Positions 1 through 9,357 of a stretch of 10,700 bases of DNA are shown piece by piece. The notes under the pieces were generated by a model that was given only the letters and a program-made list of their open reading frames with translations, did not search any database and was not told the DNA's origin. A program made the translations under genes and the position numbers. Positions within the stretch are counted from its first letter, which is position 1, and each line of letters starts with the position of its first letter. Source of the stretch: Lachnospiraceae bacterium (GTDB taxonomy: Bacteria; Bacillota_A; Clostridia; Lachnospirales; Lachnospiraceae); assembly GCA_017391465.1 (NCBI GenBank), contig JAFOYH010000059.1, forward strand, positions 1-10,700, written 5' to 3'.

Positions 1-79
1 TGAGGGATAAGAATCTTATAAAATTTATGATTCTATTATAGCATGTTCCTGTTTTTTGGGAAGATAGGAAATTCATTTG

Positions 80-108
80 TCATGTTTAAAGTAGGGATAT
101 CATATAGT
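80..108 (+). promoter_or_regulatory. Possible sporulation (sigma-E-like) promoter upstream of the amidase gene
   Basis: TCATGTTT at 80-87 and CATATAGT at 101-108, separated by 13 bp, resemble the Bacillus sigma-E pattern (roughly an ATATTT-type -35 and a CATACA-T -10, usually 14-15 bp apart), with one mismatch in each core and a slightly short spacer. The idea is attractive because B. subtilis cwlD is transcribed during sporulation. A sigma-A reading (TTGTCA at 77-82) has a poor -10 at the right distance. The region is AT-rich, so chance matches are likely and this remains a tentative call. Confidence 0.25.
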
Positions 109-136
109 GAATTAACAAAAATCAGGCGAGTGTATT

Positions 137-835
137 ATGAAGAAAATAGGTGCAATCCTGGTGATGCTGGCACTTCTGGGATTATCAGTGGTGTATTATC
201 GGCGTACATATTCGGAAGTTGCTGAGGTATTTTCGAACGCTTCAGATAAACAGATTGTGAAGGTGGTGATTGATCCCGGACATGGAGGGAATGATCCGGG
301 AGGTATTGGCGTGTCAGGTGTTCTGGAAAAGGATGTGAATCTTTCGGTTGCATTGTTTTTGAAGGAAAATCTGGAACAACAGGGGATTGAGGTTGTGATG
401 ACCAGAGAGACAGATCAGGGATTATATAGTGAAACCGCAAAAAATAAAAAGAAAGAGGATTTGGCGAAACGTATTCAGATTATTGAGGAATCCCGTCCGG
501 ACTTTGTATTGTGCATCCATCAGAATATTTTTACAGATGCTAAGTATAGTGGAGCACAGGTGTTTTATTATGAAAAGTCAGAGGAAGGGGCAAAACTGGC
601 ATCAGCTATTCAGGATCAGTTAATTGCGGGTGTGGATCCGAGTAACAATCGCGTGCCAAAATCAAATATGAATTATTATATGTTAAAACAATCGCCCGTA
701 CCTATTGTTATTGTGGAATGTGGTTTTTTATCAAATATAGAAGAAGAGGCGAAGCTGGGAACTTTGGAGTATCAGAGAGATCTGGCATGGAATATTTATC
801 TTGGAACCATGCATTATTTGAATGAAAATAAGTAA
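137..835 (+). CDS. cwlD: CwlD-like N-acetylmuramoyl-L-alanine amidase (Amidase_3)
   Basis: This 232-residue zinc amidase cleaves the amide bond between N-acetylmuramic acid and the L-alanine of the peptide stem. A hydrophobic segment at residues 4-21, after a short basic start, should act as a signal anchor placing the enzyme outside the membrane. The Amidase_3 signatures are all present: DPGHGG with zinc ligand His49, LEKDVNL with Glu64, IHQN with His128, and VECGFLSN with catalytic Glu194. Length, the single N-terminal span and the GAQVFYYEKSEEGAKLASAIQDQL-type middle region follow B. subtilis CwlD, which with PdaA makes muramic-delta-lactam in the spore cortex and is needed for germination. 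The specific CwlD role is inferred from this likeness. The start at 137 gives the expected anchor, although its ribosome site (AGGCGAG, 124-130) is weak. Cys127 stands where many relatives have Ser. Confidence 0.85.
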   Translation: MKKIGAILVMLALLGLSVVYYRRTYSEVAEVFSNASDKQIVKVVIDPGHGGNDPGGIGVSGVLEKDVNLSVALFLKENLEQQGIEVVMTRETDQGLYSETAKNKKKEDLAKRIQIIEESRPDFVLCIHQNIFTDAKYSGAQVFYYEKSEEGAKLASAIQDQLIAGVDPSNNRVPKSNMNYYMLKQSPVPIVIVECGFLSNIEEEAKLGTLEYQRDLAWNIYLGTMHYLNENK

Positions 836-865
836 GGACCAAATCGACGCGCTCATATAAAAGTA

Positions 866-894
866 TGGAAAAATGTGCAAACACCCATTATAAT
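866..894 (+). promoter_or_regulatory. Candidate sigma-A promoter for the sua5-dCMP deaminase pair
   Basis: TGGAAA (866-871) lies 17 bp upstream of a perfect TATAAT (889-894). The -35 box matches the consensus at four of six positions. It lies in the 100-bp gap between the amidase gene and the start of the synthase gene, so it would give a leader of about 35 nt. There is no clear terminator after the amidase gene, so readthrough from upstream is also possible. Confidence 0.42.
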
Positions 895-935
895 AAAACA
901 TAAGAAAGAGATACTATAGAAACGGGAGATGAAAC

Positions 936-2009
936 ATGAGAACAATTGTATATAAAATAGATGAAACAGATGAAAAAAAATGGCTGAAAGAAGCGGGGCA
1001 TATTCTTGCCGAGGGAGGTCTCGTTGGAATTCCGACAGAAACAGTCTATGGATTAGCGGCCAATGCACTGGATGAAAAAGCTGCAGCAAAAATATATTCG
1101 GCAAAGGGAAGACCTTCAGATAATCCGTTGATTGTTCATATTGCAGGGATGGATATGATTCATGGGTTGGTTTCAGAACTTCCGGAAACCGCATTAAAAC
1201 TTGCAGATGCTTTTTGGCCGGGACCGTTGACCATGATTTTGCCAAAGAGTGATCAGGTGCCCTATGGTACCACCGGAGGACTTGATACGGTGGCGATTCG
1301 TATGCCATCCCATCCGGTGGCACGGAAATTGATTGCGGATTCGCAGATTCCTCTGGCTGCTCCAAGTGCAAATACATCAGGCAGACCAAGTCCGACAAAA
1401 GCGGAACATGTGTATGAAGATTTGAATGGAAAAATAGAGATGATTCTGGATGACGGACCTGTGGGCATTGGCATTGAGTCTACAATTATCGATTTGACAG
1501 GAGATGTTCCGATGATTCTTCGTCCGGGATACATTACGAGAGAGATGCTTGCAGATGTTCTTGGCGAAGTGATGGTGGATCCGGCGATTCTTGACGCGAA
1601 TAAAGATAAGCATTTTAAACCAAAGGCACCGGGAATGAAATACAAACATTATGCTCCAAAAGGGGATCTTCATCTGGTCGTAGGAGATACGGAAAAAGTC
1701 ATTGAAAAAATCTGTCAATTGACGAATGAAAAAACAAGTGAAAATTCAAAGGTGGGAATTATTGCTACAGAAGAAACACAGGAATCCTATGAACGAAAGA
1801 TCAAAGATCATGCTCAGGTTGTGATTATGAGTATTGGTACACGAAAAGATGAAGATACCATTGCGTATAATCTGTTTGATCTTCTTCGTCGAATGGATAG
1901 AGAGAATGTGGAATATATATATTCCGAAAGTTTTGGAGATGTGACACGTGGGCAGGCCATCATGAATCGCCTTTTGAAGGCTGCAGGATATCAGCAGATT
2001 TACGTTTAA
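936..2009 (+). CDS. sua5: Threonylcarbamoyl-AMP synthase, Sua5/YwlC type (YrdC plus Sua5 domains)
   Basis: This 357-residue cytoplasmic enzyme uses threonine, bicarbonate and ATP to make threonylcarbamoyl-adenylate, which the TsaB/TsaD/TsaE proteins then use to place t6A at position 37 of tRNAs reading ANN codons. The YrdC domain covers about residues 14-205, with PTETVYGL (33-40), the KxR pair Lys57/Arg59 (AKGRPSDNPL) and the SxN motif Ser144/Asn146 (APSANTSGRPSPT). The linker motif PGMKYKHYAP (about 232-241) is typical of two-domain Sua5. The rest (about 245-357) is the smaller Sua5 C-terminal domain, so this is the long form found in Bacillus YwlC and yeast Sua5, not the short E. coli TsaC. 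GGGAG at 924-928, 7 nt before the ATG, supports the start. The deaminase gene follows after 21 nt, probably on the same transcript. Confidence 0.93.
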   Translation: MRTIVYKIDETDEKKWLKEAGHILAEGGLVGIPTETVYGLAANALDEKAAAKIYSAKGRPSDNPLIVHIAGMDMIHGLVSELPETALKLADAFWPGPLTMILPKSDQVPYGTTGGLDTVAIRMPSHPVARKLIADSQIPLAAPSANTSGRPSPTKAEHVYEDLNGKIEMILDDGPVGIGIESTIIDLTGDVPMILRPGYITREMLADVLGEVMVDPAILDANKDKHFKPKAPGMKYKHYAPKGDLHLVVGDTEKVIEKICQLTNEKTSENSKVGIIATEETQESYERKIKDHAQVVIMSIGTRKDEDTIAYNLFDLLRRMDRENVEYIYSESFGDVTRGQAIMNRLLKAAGYQQIYV

Positions 2010-2030
2010 AAAATATTTTGGAGGTACAAG

Positions 2031-2516
2031 ATGAGCGATAAAAGAAAAGATTATATTAGTTGGGACGAATATTTTATGGCGGTTGCCCGTTTGGCAGGAC
2101 TTCGGTCAAAGGATCCGAACAGTCAGGTGGGGTCTTGTATTGTCAGCACGGATAATAAGATTTTGTCCATGGGATATAATGGATTTCCTTTGGGATGTTC
2201 CGATGATGATTATCCGTGGGCACGTGAAGGCGATCCGTTGGAAACAAAATATATTTATGTAACGCATAGTGAGTTGAATGCAATACTTAATTACCGTGGT
2301 GGAAATTTGGAAGGCGCAAAGTTATATGTTTCTTTGTTTCCATGTAATGAATGTGCAAAGGCTATTATTCAAAGCGGTATTCGAGAGGTTATTTATTTGG
2401 ATGACAAATATGCAGATACGCCAAGCGTTATGGCATCAAAACGCATGCTGAATTCGGCGGGTGTAAAATTTCGTCGGTATGAACCATCTGGAAGAAAAAT
2501 TGAATTTGAAGTTTAA
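2031..2516 (+). CDS. Deoxycytidylate (dCMP) deaminase
   Basis: This 161-residue zinc enzyme should convert dCMP to dUMP, feeding thymidylate synthesis. The zinc and catalytic motifs are HSE (His79, Glu81 as proton shuttle) and PCNEC (Cys105, Cys108). Several blocks resemble eukaryotic DCTD and phage dCMP deaminases: GYNGFPLGCSDD (48-59), a PW that follows it, LFPCNECAKAIIQSGI, and DDKYAD (124-129). That likeness, recalled and not computed, favours dCMP over the cytosine, tRNA-adenosine or riboflavin deaminases of the same fold. B. subtilis calls its relative ComEB. The common HAE motif is HSE here, a mild substitution that leaves the ligands intact. GGAGG at 2020-2024, 6 nt before the ATG, fixes the start. 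The gene is the last of its transcription unit, followed by the terminator at 2584-2633. Confidence 0.92.
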   Translation: MSDKRKDYISWDEYFMAVARLAGLRSKDPNSQVGSCIVSTDNKILSMGYNGFPLGCSDDDYPWAREGDPLETKYIYVTHSELNAILNYRGGNLEGAKLYVSLFPCNECAKAIIQSGIREVIYLDDKYADTPSVMASKRMLNSAGVKFRRYEPSGRKIEFEV

Positions 2517-2544
2517 TATAAATAATTGAAAAATACAGGTCGAA

Positions 2545-2611
2545 GAATAATAATTCATTTGATTGTATATTATAAATAAGAAGAAACTGTCTTATAATTC
2601 GAATAATAATT
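2545..2611. repeat. Pair of 11-bp direct repeats around the terminator
   Basis: GAATAATAATT occurs at 2545-2555 and again at 2601-2611, 56 bp apart. The second copy forms the loop of the terminator hairpin, and the first can itself fold (GAAT-AATA-ATTC, 2545-2556). The stretch is very AT-rich, so this may well be chance; no function is claimed. Confidence 0.3.
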
Positions 2612-2633
2612 GGAATTTTAAGATGGTTTTTTT
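2584..2633 (+). terminator. Intrinsic terminator after the dCMP deaminase gene
   Basis: The arms 2587-2600 (CTGTCTTATAATTC) and 2613-2626 (GAATTTTAAGATGG) pair over 14 bp with two G-U pairs and one U-U mismatch. The loop is 12 nt (2601-2612) and seven T's follow directly (2627-2633). Three A's before the stem can pair with the start of the T run. It ends the block of the synthase and deaminase genes and separates it from the ATPase operon. The stem is AU-rich, so termination may be partial. Confidence 0.8.
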
Positions 2634-2685
2634 GTGTATTGAGGTAAAATTTAGAGTTTTTGTGGGTGAATATGAAAAAAGCGGG

Positions 2686-2714
2686 TTGAATTGATGAAAT
2701 ATACATGATATAAT
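2686..2714 (+). promoter_or_regulatory. Extended -10 sigma-A promoter of the V-type ATPase operon
   Basis: TTGAAT (2686-2691, four of six consensus positions) and a perfect TATAAT (2709-2714) are 17 bp apart, and TG at 2706-2707 makes an extended -10 element. The start of transcription would fall near 2720-2722, giving a leader of under 60 nt before the first ATPase gene. It is the only strong promoter-like sequence between the upstream terminator and the operon, and I see no internal promoter as good in the operon. No operator palindrome is evident around it, so regulation cannot be read from the sequence. Confidence 0.7.
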
Positions 2715-2777
2715 CAGAAAAAAATAATGATTACTAATATCTGAGAAGCAAATAATATTGCGAAAGGTGGCGATGAA

Positions 2778-3086
2778 ATGCTTGAAAATATTTTAAAAAG
2801 TGTGACAGATGCCGAAGCGAAAGCGGAAGCGATCATCCGGGATGCTGAGCAGAAGGGATTGAAGATGGCAGATGAAGCTAGAAAAGAGGCTGCTGTCATG
2901 AAAGAGGCGACAGCAAACCGATTGAAGACAGAGTATCAGGAGCAGTCCAGACAGATGCAAATGCTCAGTCAGCAGCAGTTGGAAGATGCATCGCAAATGG
3001 CAAACAAAGAGGCGACAGATTTAAAAGGCTCTGTTGAGATGAAAAAGAAAGAAGCGATTAAAGCAGTGATTGCTCAGATGATTTAG
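2778..3086 (+). CDS. ntpF: V-type ATPase peripheral stalk subunit G/H (NtpF-like)
   Basis: This 102-residue protein is almost wholly predicted coiled coil, rich in Ala, Glu, Lys, Gln and Met with hardly any proline or aromatic residues, and it has no membrane segment. The opening AEAKAEAIIRDAEQKG pattern and the length fit the G/H-type stalk subunit (NtpF in E. hirae, AhaH in archaea). That protein pairs with subunit E in a right-handed coiled coil, tying the V1 head to subunit I and resisting rotation. Low-complexity coiled coils are hard to identify alone; the position directly before ntpI, as in E. hirae, carries much of the weight. AAAGGTGG at 2763-2770, 7 nt upstream, supports the ATG at 2778. 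It is the first gene after the operon promoter and is followed 36 nt later by ntpI. Confidence 0.85.
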   Translation: MLENILKSVTDAEAKAEAIIRDAEQKGLKMADEARKEAAVMKEATANRLKTEYQEQSRQMQMLSQQQLEDASQMANKEATDLKGSVEMKKKEAIKAVIAQMI

Positions 3087-3122
3087 ATATAGATTTCATT
3101 TTGGAAAAGGAGGGATAAGCCT

Positions 3123-5616
<2,494 letters not shown>

Positions 5617-5624
5617 TTGAAGGA

Positions 5625-5640
5625 TGTTTTCGAGAAAACA
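5625..5640 (+). other. Small hairpin between ntpK and ntpE
   Basis: TGTTTT (5625-5630) and AAAACA (5635-5640) are perfectly complementary around the loop CGAG. It sits 8 nt after the ntpK stop and just before the ntpE ribosome site (AAAGGAG, 5646-5652). No T run follows, so it is not a classical terminator. It could mark an RNA processing or stability point that lets the proteolipid be made in excess, or it could be chance, as the stem is short and AU-rich. Confidence 0.35.
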
Positions 5641-5662
5641 GTGAGAAAGGAGCGAGGCAAAA

Positions 5663-6256
5663 GTGGCAGGATTAGAGAAAATTACAGGTCAGATTCTTGC
5701 GGATGCAGAAAAACAGGCTGCGGATATTCTGGATGTTGCTCGTAAAGAAGCAGAACAGATTCTTGAGGAAGCAAAAAATGCCTGTGAAGCCATGACATTG
5801 GAAGCTTCTGAAAAAGAGAAGGCGATGAAAATACTTCAGGAAAGCCGAATTCAGTCATCTGTAGAACAGCAGCGCAGGACAGCCATTCTTCGTGCAAAAC
5901 AGGAACTCATACGTGAAGTGATCGATGAGGCCTATCAGGTTTTAAAGAATCAGGATGTAAAGGATTATTTTGGGACAATGAAGAAGCTCATTCGAGCTTA
6001 TGCATTTCCAGAGGCTGGTGAAATTTATTTTTCACAGACAGATCTTGAACGTATGCCTGCAGGGTTTGAGACTGAAATTTCGGAAGCAGCATCGGAGGCG
6101 GGAGGAAGTCTTTGTTTAATGAAAGAATCACGGCCGATTGAAGATGGTTTTATTCTGGTTTATGGCGGTATTGAAGAGAATTGTACATTTCGTGCTTTAA
6201 TAGACGCGAAGAAGGATGAACTTCAGGATACCGTTTATAAGATCTTATTTGGATAG
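5663..6256 (+). CDS. ntpE: V-type ATPase peripheral stalk subunit E
   Basis: This 197-residue soluble protein is the long partner of the peripheral stalk. Residues 1-95 form a charged helix or coiled coil (repeated KEAEQILEEAK-like spacing) that pairs with the NtpF product. The C-terminal globular part (about 100-197) contacts the top of subunit B and keeps the family signature GFILVYGG-IEENCTF (162-176), followed by a charged stretch and the YKILFG end. Length matches E. hirae NtpE (about 198 residues). Translation starts at GTG (5663), with AAAGGAG at 5646-5652 ten nt upstream. The first in-frame ATG is Met44, inside the helix, and would delete conserved sequence, so GTG is the better start. 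It follows ntpK after 46 nt holding a small hairpin and precedes ntpC by 29 nt. Confidence 0.93.
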   Translation: MAGLEKITGQILADAEKQAADILDVARKEAEQILEEAKNACEAMTLEASEKEKAMKILQESRIQSSVEQQRRTAILRAKQELIREVIDEAYQVLKNQDVKDYFGTMKKLIRAYAFPEAGEIYFSQTDLERMPAGFETEISEAASEAGGSLCLMKESRPIEDGFILVYGGIEENCTFRALIDAKKDELQDTVYKILFG

Positions 6257-6285
6257 ATAGGGATTCGCCATAAAGGAGGTTTAGC

Positions 6286-7257
6286 ATGTCGAAAACACAA
6301 TATACCTATGCGGTTGCGCGAATCCGTGCGTTGGAAGCTTCTCTGTTTTCATCATCCACCATTGAACAATTGATGGCCTGTAAGGATGAAGGGATGTGCC
6401 TGAGATTTTTACAGGAAAAGGGATGGGGAGGAACAGACACACCGTTGAATGCGGAAGCAATTCTTATAAAAGAAAGAGAAAAAATTTGGGAAAACATTCG
6501 TGGGATGCGTGTGGATATGAACGTATTTTCTGTATTGTTTTATCCAAACTGGTTCCATAATCTGAAAGCAGCCGCTAAGGCTGTCTATACGGGCAAGAAA
6601 AATGCACATGTTTTTTATGAGGATACATCAATTACTAAAGAGAGATTGATTCAGATTTTAAAAGACAGAGATTATAAAGCGTTGCCTGCAAATATGCAAG
6701 CGGCAGCAGAAGAAGCCATGGAAGCTTTATTACATTCCGGTGACGGACAGCTTTGTGATGTGATCATTGACCGCGCATGTATGGAAGCAATTCTGGAGGC
6801 AGGGAAAAGTGCAGAGGACCCGGTGATTCGGGATTATGCAGAATCAACGGTGGCAGTGACGAATATAAAGATTGCTGTTCGAGCATCCAAGACCGGAAAA
6901 ACTATGGAGTTTATGAAACGTGCGATGGCTCCGTGTGGGTCGTTAAATATAGAGAAACTGATGATGGCGGCACTCGCCGGAACAGATTCGATTATTGATT
7001 ATTTAGAAGGTAATGGCTACAGTGAGGCGGCATCTGCATTAAAGGATTCCCTTTCGGCTTTTGAACGCTGGTGTGATAACCGTATTATTCAGACCATGAA
7101 ACCACAGAAGATGAACCCATTTTCTGTAGGTCCGCTGGTGGCCTATGTCATTGCCAGAGAAAATGAAATTAAAACCGTACGAATCATCTTGACCTGCAAG
7201 CAGAATGGTTTGCCGGATGAGGCGATTCGAGAAAGGATCAGGGAGATGTATGTATAA
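6286..7257 (+). CDS. ntpC: V-type ATPase subunit C (d homologue, rotor-shaft adaptor)
   Basis: This 323-residue soluble protein belongs to the V-ATPase C/AC39 family (yeast Vma6, subunit d). It is a funnel-shaped, mainly helical protein that caps the K ring and passes torque to the central D/G shaft. Family marks are the opening YTYAVARIRALE (6-17), NIKIAVRA (193-200) and the C-terminal ARENEIKTVRIIL (290-302). No membrane segment or nucleotide site is visible, as expected. AAAGGAGG at 6272-6279, 6 nt before the ATG, is the strongest ribosome site in this part of the operon. The gene ends in MYV-stop, and its last 8 nt overlap the start of ntpG. Note the naming trap: bacterial subunit C is not the homologue of eukaryotic subunit C, which is a stalk protein. 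Confidence 0.93.
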   Translation: MSKTQYTYAVARIRALEASLFSSSTIEQLMACKDEGMCLRFLQEKGWGGTDTPLNAEAILIKEREKIWENIRGMRVDMNVFSVLFYPNWFHNLKAAAKAVYTGKKNAHVFYEDTSITKERLIQILKDRDYKALPANMQAAAEEAMEALLHSGDGQLCDVIIDRACMEAILEAGKSAEDPVIRDYAESTVAVTNIKIAVRASKTGKTMEFMKRAMAPCGSLNIEKLMMAALAGTDSIIDYLEGNGYSEAASALKDSLSAFERWCDNRIIQTMKPQKMNPFSVGPLVAYVIARENEIKTVRIILTCKQNGLPDEAIRERIREMYV

Positions 7258-7570
7258 GATCGCAGTATTAGGTGCTTATGACAGCATTTTTGGTTTTGCT
7301 GCTTTGGGTCTGGATACATTTCCGGCATCCAATGCAGAAGAAGGAAGAAGTGTCCTTCGTTTCCTGACTTCATCAGATTATGCAGTGATTTATATCACAG
7401 AAGCATTGGCAGCGGAGATGACACATGAAATAAATAAATATCGGTCGCAGGTGGTTCCGATGATCATTTTGATTCCTGGAACTTCGGGCAATACAGGCGC
7501 AGGTGTTGCCGGTGTGAAGAAGTCTGTAGAGCAGGCTGTAGGATCCGATATTATCTTCGGTAATCATTAG
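7250..7570 (+). CDS. ntpG: V-type ATPase central shaft subunit F (NtpG)
   Basis: This 106-residue protein is the small partner of subunit D in the rotating central shaft. It has the Rossmann-like pattern of the family: KIAVLGAYDSIFGFAALG (3-20), then alternating strands and helices including YAVIYITEALA (44-54), VVPMIILIPG (68-77) and a last helix VKKSVEQAVGSDI (89-101). The length fits E. hirae NtpG (about 103 residues). An upstream in-frame ATG at 7205 would add 15 residues with no family resemblance, lying inside ntpC. I chose 7250 because the conserved strand begins two residues later. The ribosome site is AAGGATCAGGGAG (7233-7245); the GGGAG part is only 4 nt from the ATG, so initiation probably relies on coupling to ntpC termination through the 8-nt overlap. 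Confidence 0.92.
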   Translation: MYKIAVLGAYDSIFGFAALGLDTFPASNAEEGRSVLRFLTSSDYAVIYITEALAAEMTHEINKYRSQVVPMIILIPGTSGNTGAGVAGVKKSVEQAVGSDIIFGNH

Positions 7571-7590
7571 AAAGTAGGTGAATCCGCTTT

Positions 7591-9357
7591 ATGAGTAAAG
7601 GCGTCATTAAAAAAGTTGCAGGACCATTGGTTATCGCTGAAGGTATGCGCGATGCCAATATGTTTGACGTTGTTCGTGTAAGCAGCCAGCGACTGATTGG
7701 TGAAATTATTGAAATGCATGGAGATCAGGCCTCCATTCAGGTATATGAAGAAACTTCAGGTCTTGGACCGGGCGAACCGGTTGAGTCTACAGAGATGCCA
7801 TTGTCTGTAGAACTTGGACCTGGACTTATCACAAGTATTTATGATGGTATTCAGAGACCATTGGATGACATTATGGCTATCTGTGGAACGAATCTTCACA
7901 GAGGGGTTGAAGTTGCTTCTTTGAAACGTCATTTGAAATGGCAGTTCGTTCCGACTGCAAAGGTGGGCGACGAAGTTGAAGCCGGTGATATTATCGGTAC
8001 GGTTCAGGAAACCGAAGTTGTGGAACAGCGTATTATGATTCCATATGGAATTAAAGGTACCATCAAAGAGATTCGTTCCGGTGAATTTACCGTAGAAGAA
8101 GTGATTGCGGTTGTATCAACCGATAAAGGCGATCGAGACGTTACATTAATGCAGAGATGGCCGGTGCGTCGTGGTCGTCCATATAAGAAAAAACTGCCGC
8201 CAAAGATGCCGTTGATCACAGGGCAGCGTGTAGTTGACACATTTTTTCCAATAGCAAAAGGTGGTGTGGCATCTGTTCCGGGACCTTTCGGAAGTGGTAA
8301 GACCGTTATTCAGCATCAGCTTGCCAAGTGGGCAGAGGCAGATATTGTTGTCTATATCGGTTGTGGTGAACGTGGAAATGAGATGACAGATGTACTCAAT
8401 GAGTTCCCTGAATTAAAGGATCCAAAGACGGGCAAGTCTCTCATGCAAAGAACCGTGCTCATTGCCAACACATCGGACATGCCGGTTGCTGCGCGTGAGG
8501 CATCGATTTATACAGGAATCACTATTGCGGAATATTTCCGTGATATGGGGTATTCAGTTGCGTTGATGGCTGACTCCACATCCCGTTGGGCGGAAGCACT
8601 TCGAGAAATGTCTGGTCGTTTGGAGGAAATGCCGGGTGAAGAAGGTTACCCTGCATATCTCGGTTCACGACTGGCACAGTTCTATGAACGTGCAGGTCAC
8701 GTTATTGCTCTTGGCAAAGATGGAAGAGAAGGTGCATTGTCTGTTATTGGTGCGGTTTCACCTCCAGGTGGGGACATTTCTGAACCGGTATCTCAGGCAA
8801 CACTTCGTATTGTCAAAGTGTTCTGGGGCTTAGATTCAGCCCTTGCGTATAAACGTCATTTCCCAGCCATTAACTGGCTGACCAGTTATTCTTTATATCT
8901 GGATAATGTCAAAGGCTGGTTTGATGAAAATGTTTCGGAAGAGTGGATGCAAAATCGTCAGAAGATGATGAGTATTCTTCAGGATGAAGCAGAATTGAAT
9001 GAAATTGTACAGATGGTTGGTATGGATGCTCTTTCGGCTCCGGACCGATTGAAAATGGAAGCTGCAAGATCCATTCGTGAAGATTTCCTGCATCAGAATT
9101 CCTTCCACGATGTGGATACTTACACATCTTTAAAGAAACAGCTTCTTATGATGGAACTTGTACTGGCTTATTATGATCAGGCGGTGGAAGCATTGAAACA
9201 GGGGGCAAATGTTCAGAGACTCATCAATCTTCCGGTGCGTGAACCGATTGGCCGTTTTAAATATGTAAAAGAAGAAAATCTGGATAAAGAGTATGCAAAG
9301 ATTATGGATACGTTAAAAGCCCAGATTGAAGAAGAAAGCGGAAAGGGGGACTTCTAA
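7591..9357 (+). CDS. ntpA: V-type ATPase catalytic subunit A
   Basis: This 588-residue subunit carries the three ATP hydrolysis or synthesis sites of the A3B3 head (EC 7.1.2.2 or the Na+ form 7.2.2.1). The domains in order are an N-terminal beta barrel (1-70), the inserted bulge domain found in A but not B or F-type beta (about 115-195), a nucleotide-binding core, and a C-terminal helical bundle. The Walker A loop is GPFGSGKT (231-238, Lys237), the catalytic glutamate is Glu260 in GCGERGNE with Arg261 next to it, and the Walker B strand ends at Asp328 ([18 protein letters not shown]). The [11 protein letters not shown] block (390-400) is also typical. Length is close to E. hirae NtpA (about 593). 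AGGTG at 7576-7580, 10 nt upstream, serves the ATG at 7591. The stop directly abuts the ntpB start with no gap. Confidence 0.97.
   Translation: MSKGVIKKVAGPLVIAEGMRDANMFDVVRVSSQRLIGEIIEMHGDQASIQVYEETSGLGPGEPVESTEMPLSVELGPGLITSIYDGIQRPLDDIMAICGTNLHRGVEVASLKRHLKWQFVPTAKVGDEVEAGDIIGTVQETEVVEQRIMIPYGIKGTIKEIRSGEFTVEEVIAVVSTDKGDRDVTLMQRWPVRRGRPYKKKLPPKMPLITGQRVVDTFFPIAKGGVASVPGPFGSGKTVIQHQLAKWAEADIVVYIGCGERGNEMTDVLNEFPELKDPKTGKSLMQRTVLIANTSDMPVAAREASIYTGITIAEYFRDMGYSVALMADSTSRWAEALREMSGRLEEMPGEEGYPAYLGSRLAQFYERAGHVIALGKDGREGALSVIGAVSPPGGDISEPVSQATLRIVKVFWGLDSALAYKRHFPAINWLTSYSLYLDNVKGWFDENVSEEWMQNRQKMMSILQDEAELNEIVQMVGMDALSAPDRLKMEAARSIREDFLHQNSFHDVDTYTSLKKQLLMMELVLAYYDQAVEALKQGANVQRLINLPVREPIGRFKYVKEENLDKEYAKIMDTLKAQIEEESGKGDF

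Noticed and set aside
10..34. Inverted repeat AGAATC/GATTCT near the left edge, considered as a terminator
   Set aside because: Only six paired bases, a 13-nt loop and no T run directly after it; the upstream gene is not visible, so its role cannot be judged.
43..225. Short open frame on + before and overlapping the amidase gene
   Set aside because: It overlaps the amidase start in another frame, has no ribosome site, and its product shows no recognisable pattern.
853..1398. Long minus-strand open frame (181 codons) opposite the synthase gene
   Set aside because: It is antisense to a clearly conserved protein, with no ribosome site or family likeness; a shadow of codon bias.
2526..2554. TTGAAA-N17-AATAAT promoter-like match after the deaminase gene
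   Set aside because: It would fire straight into the terminator at 2584 and make only a tiny RNA; the region is so AT-rich that such matches are expected by chance.
2593..2598. TATAAT within the terminator's left arm
   Set aside because: No acceptable -35 at 16-18 bp (TTATAA at 2570-2575), and the sequence is explained by the hairpin stem.
2428..2706. Minus-strand open frame over the deaminase end and the intergenic gap
   Set aside because: Its composition (Ile, Phe, Asn rich) reflects AT-rich noncoding DNA read backwards, and it runs through the terminator and promoter.
2715..2777. Possible riboswitch or leader control ahead of the ATPase operon
   Set aside because: The leader is only about 57 nt, with no stable stem or terminator-like structure that I could find.
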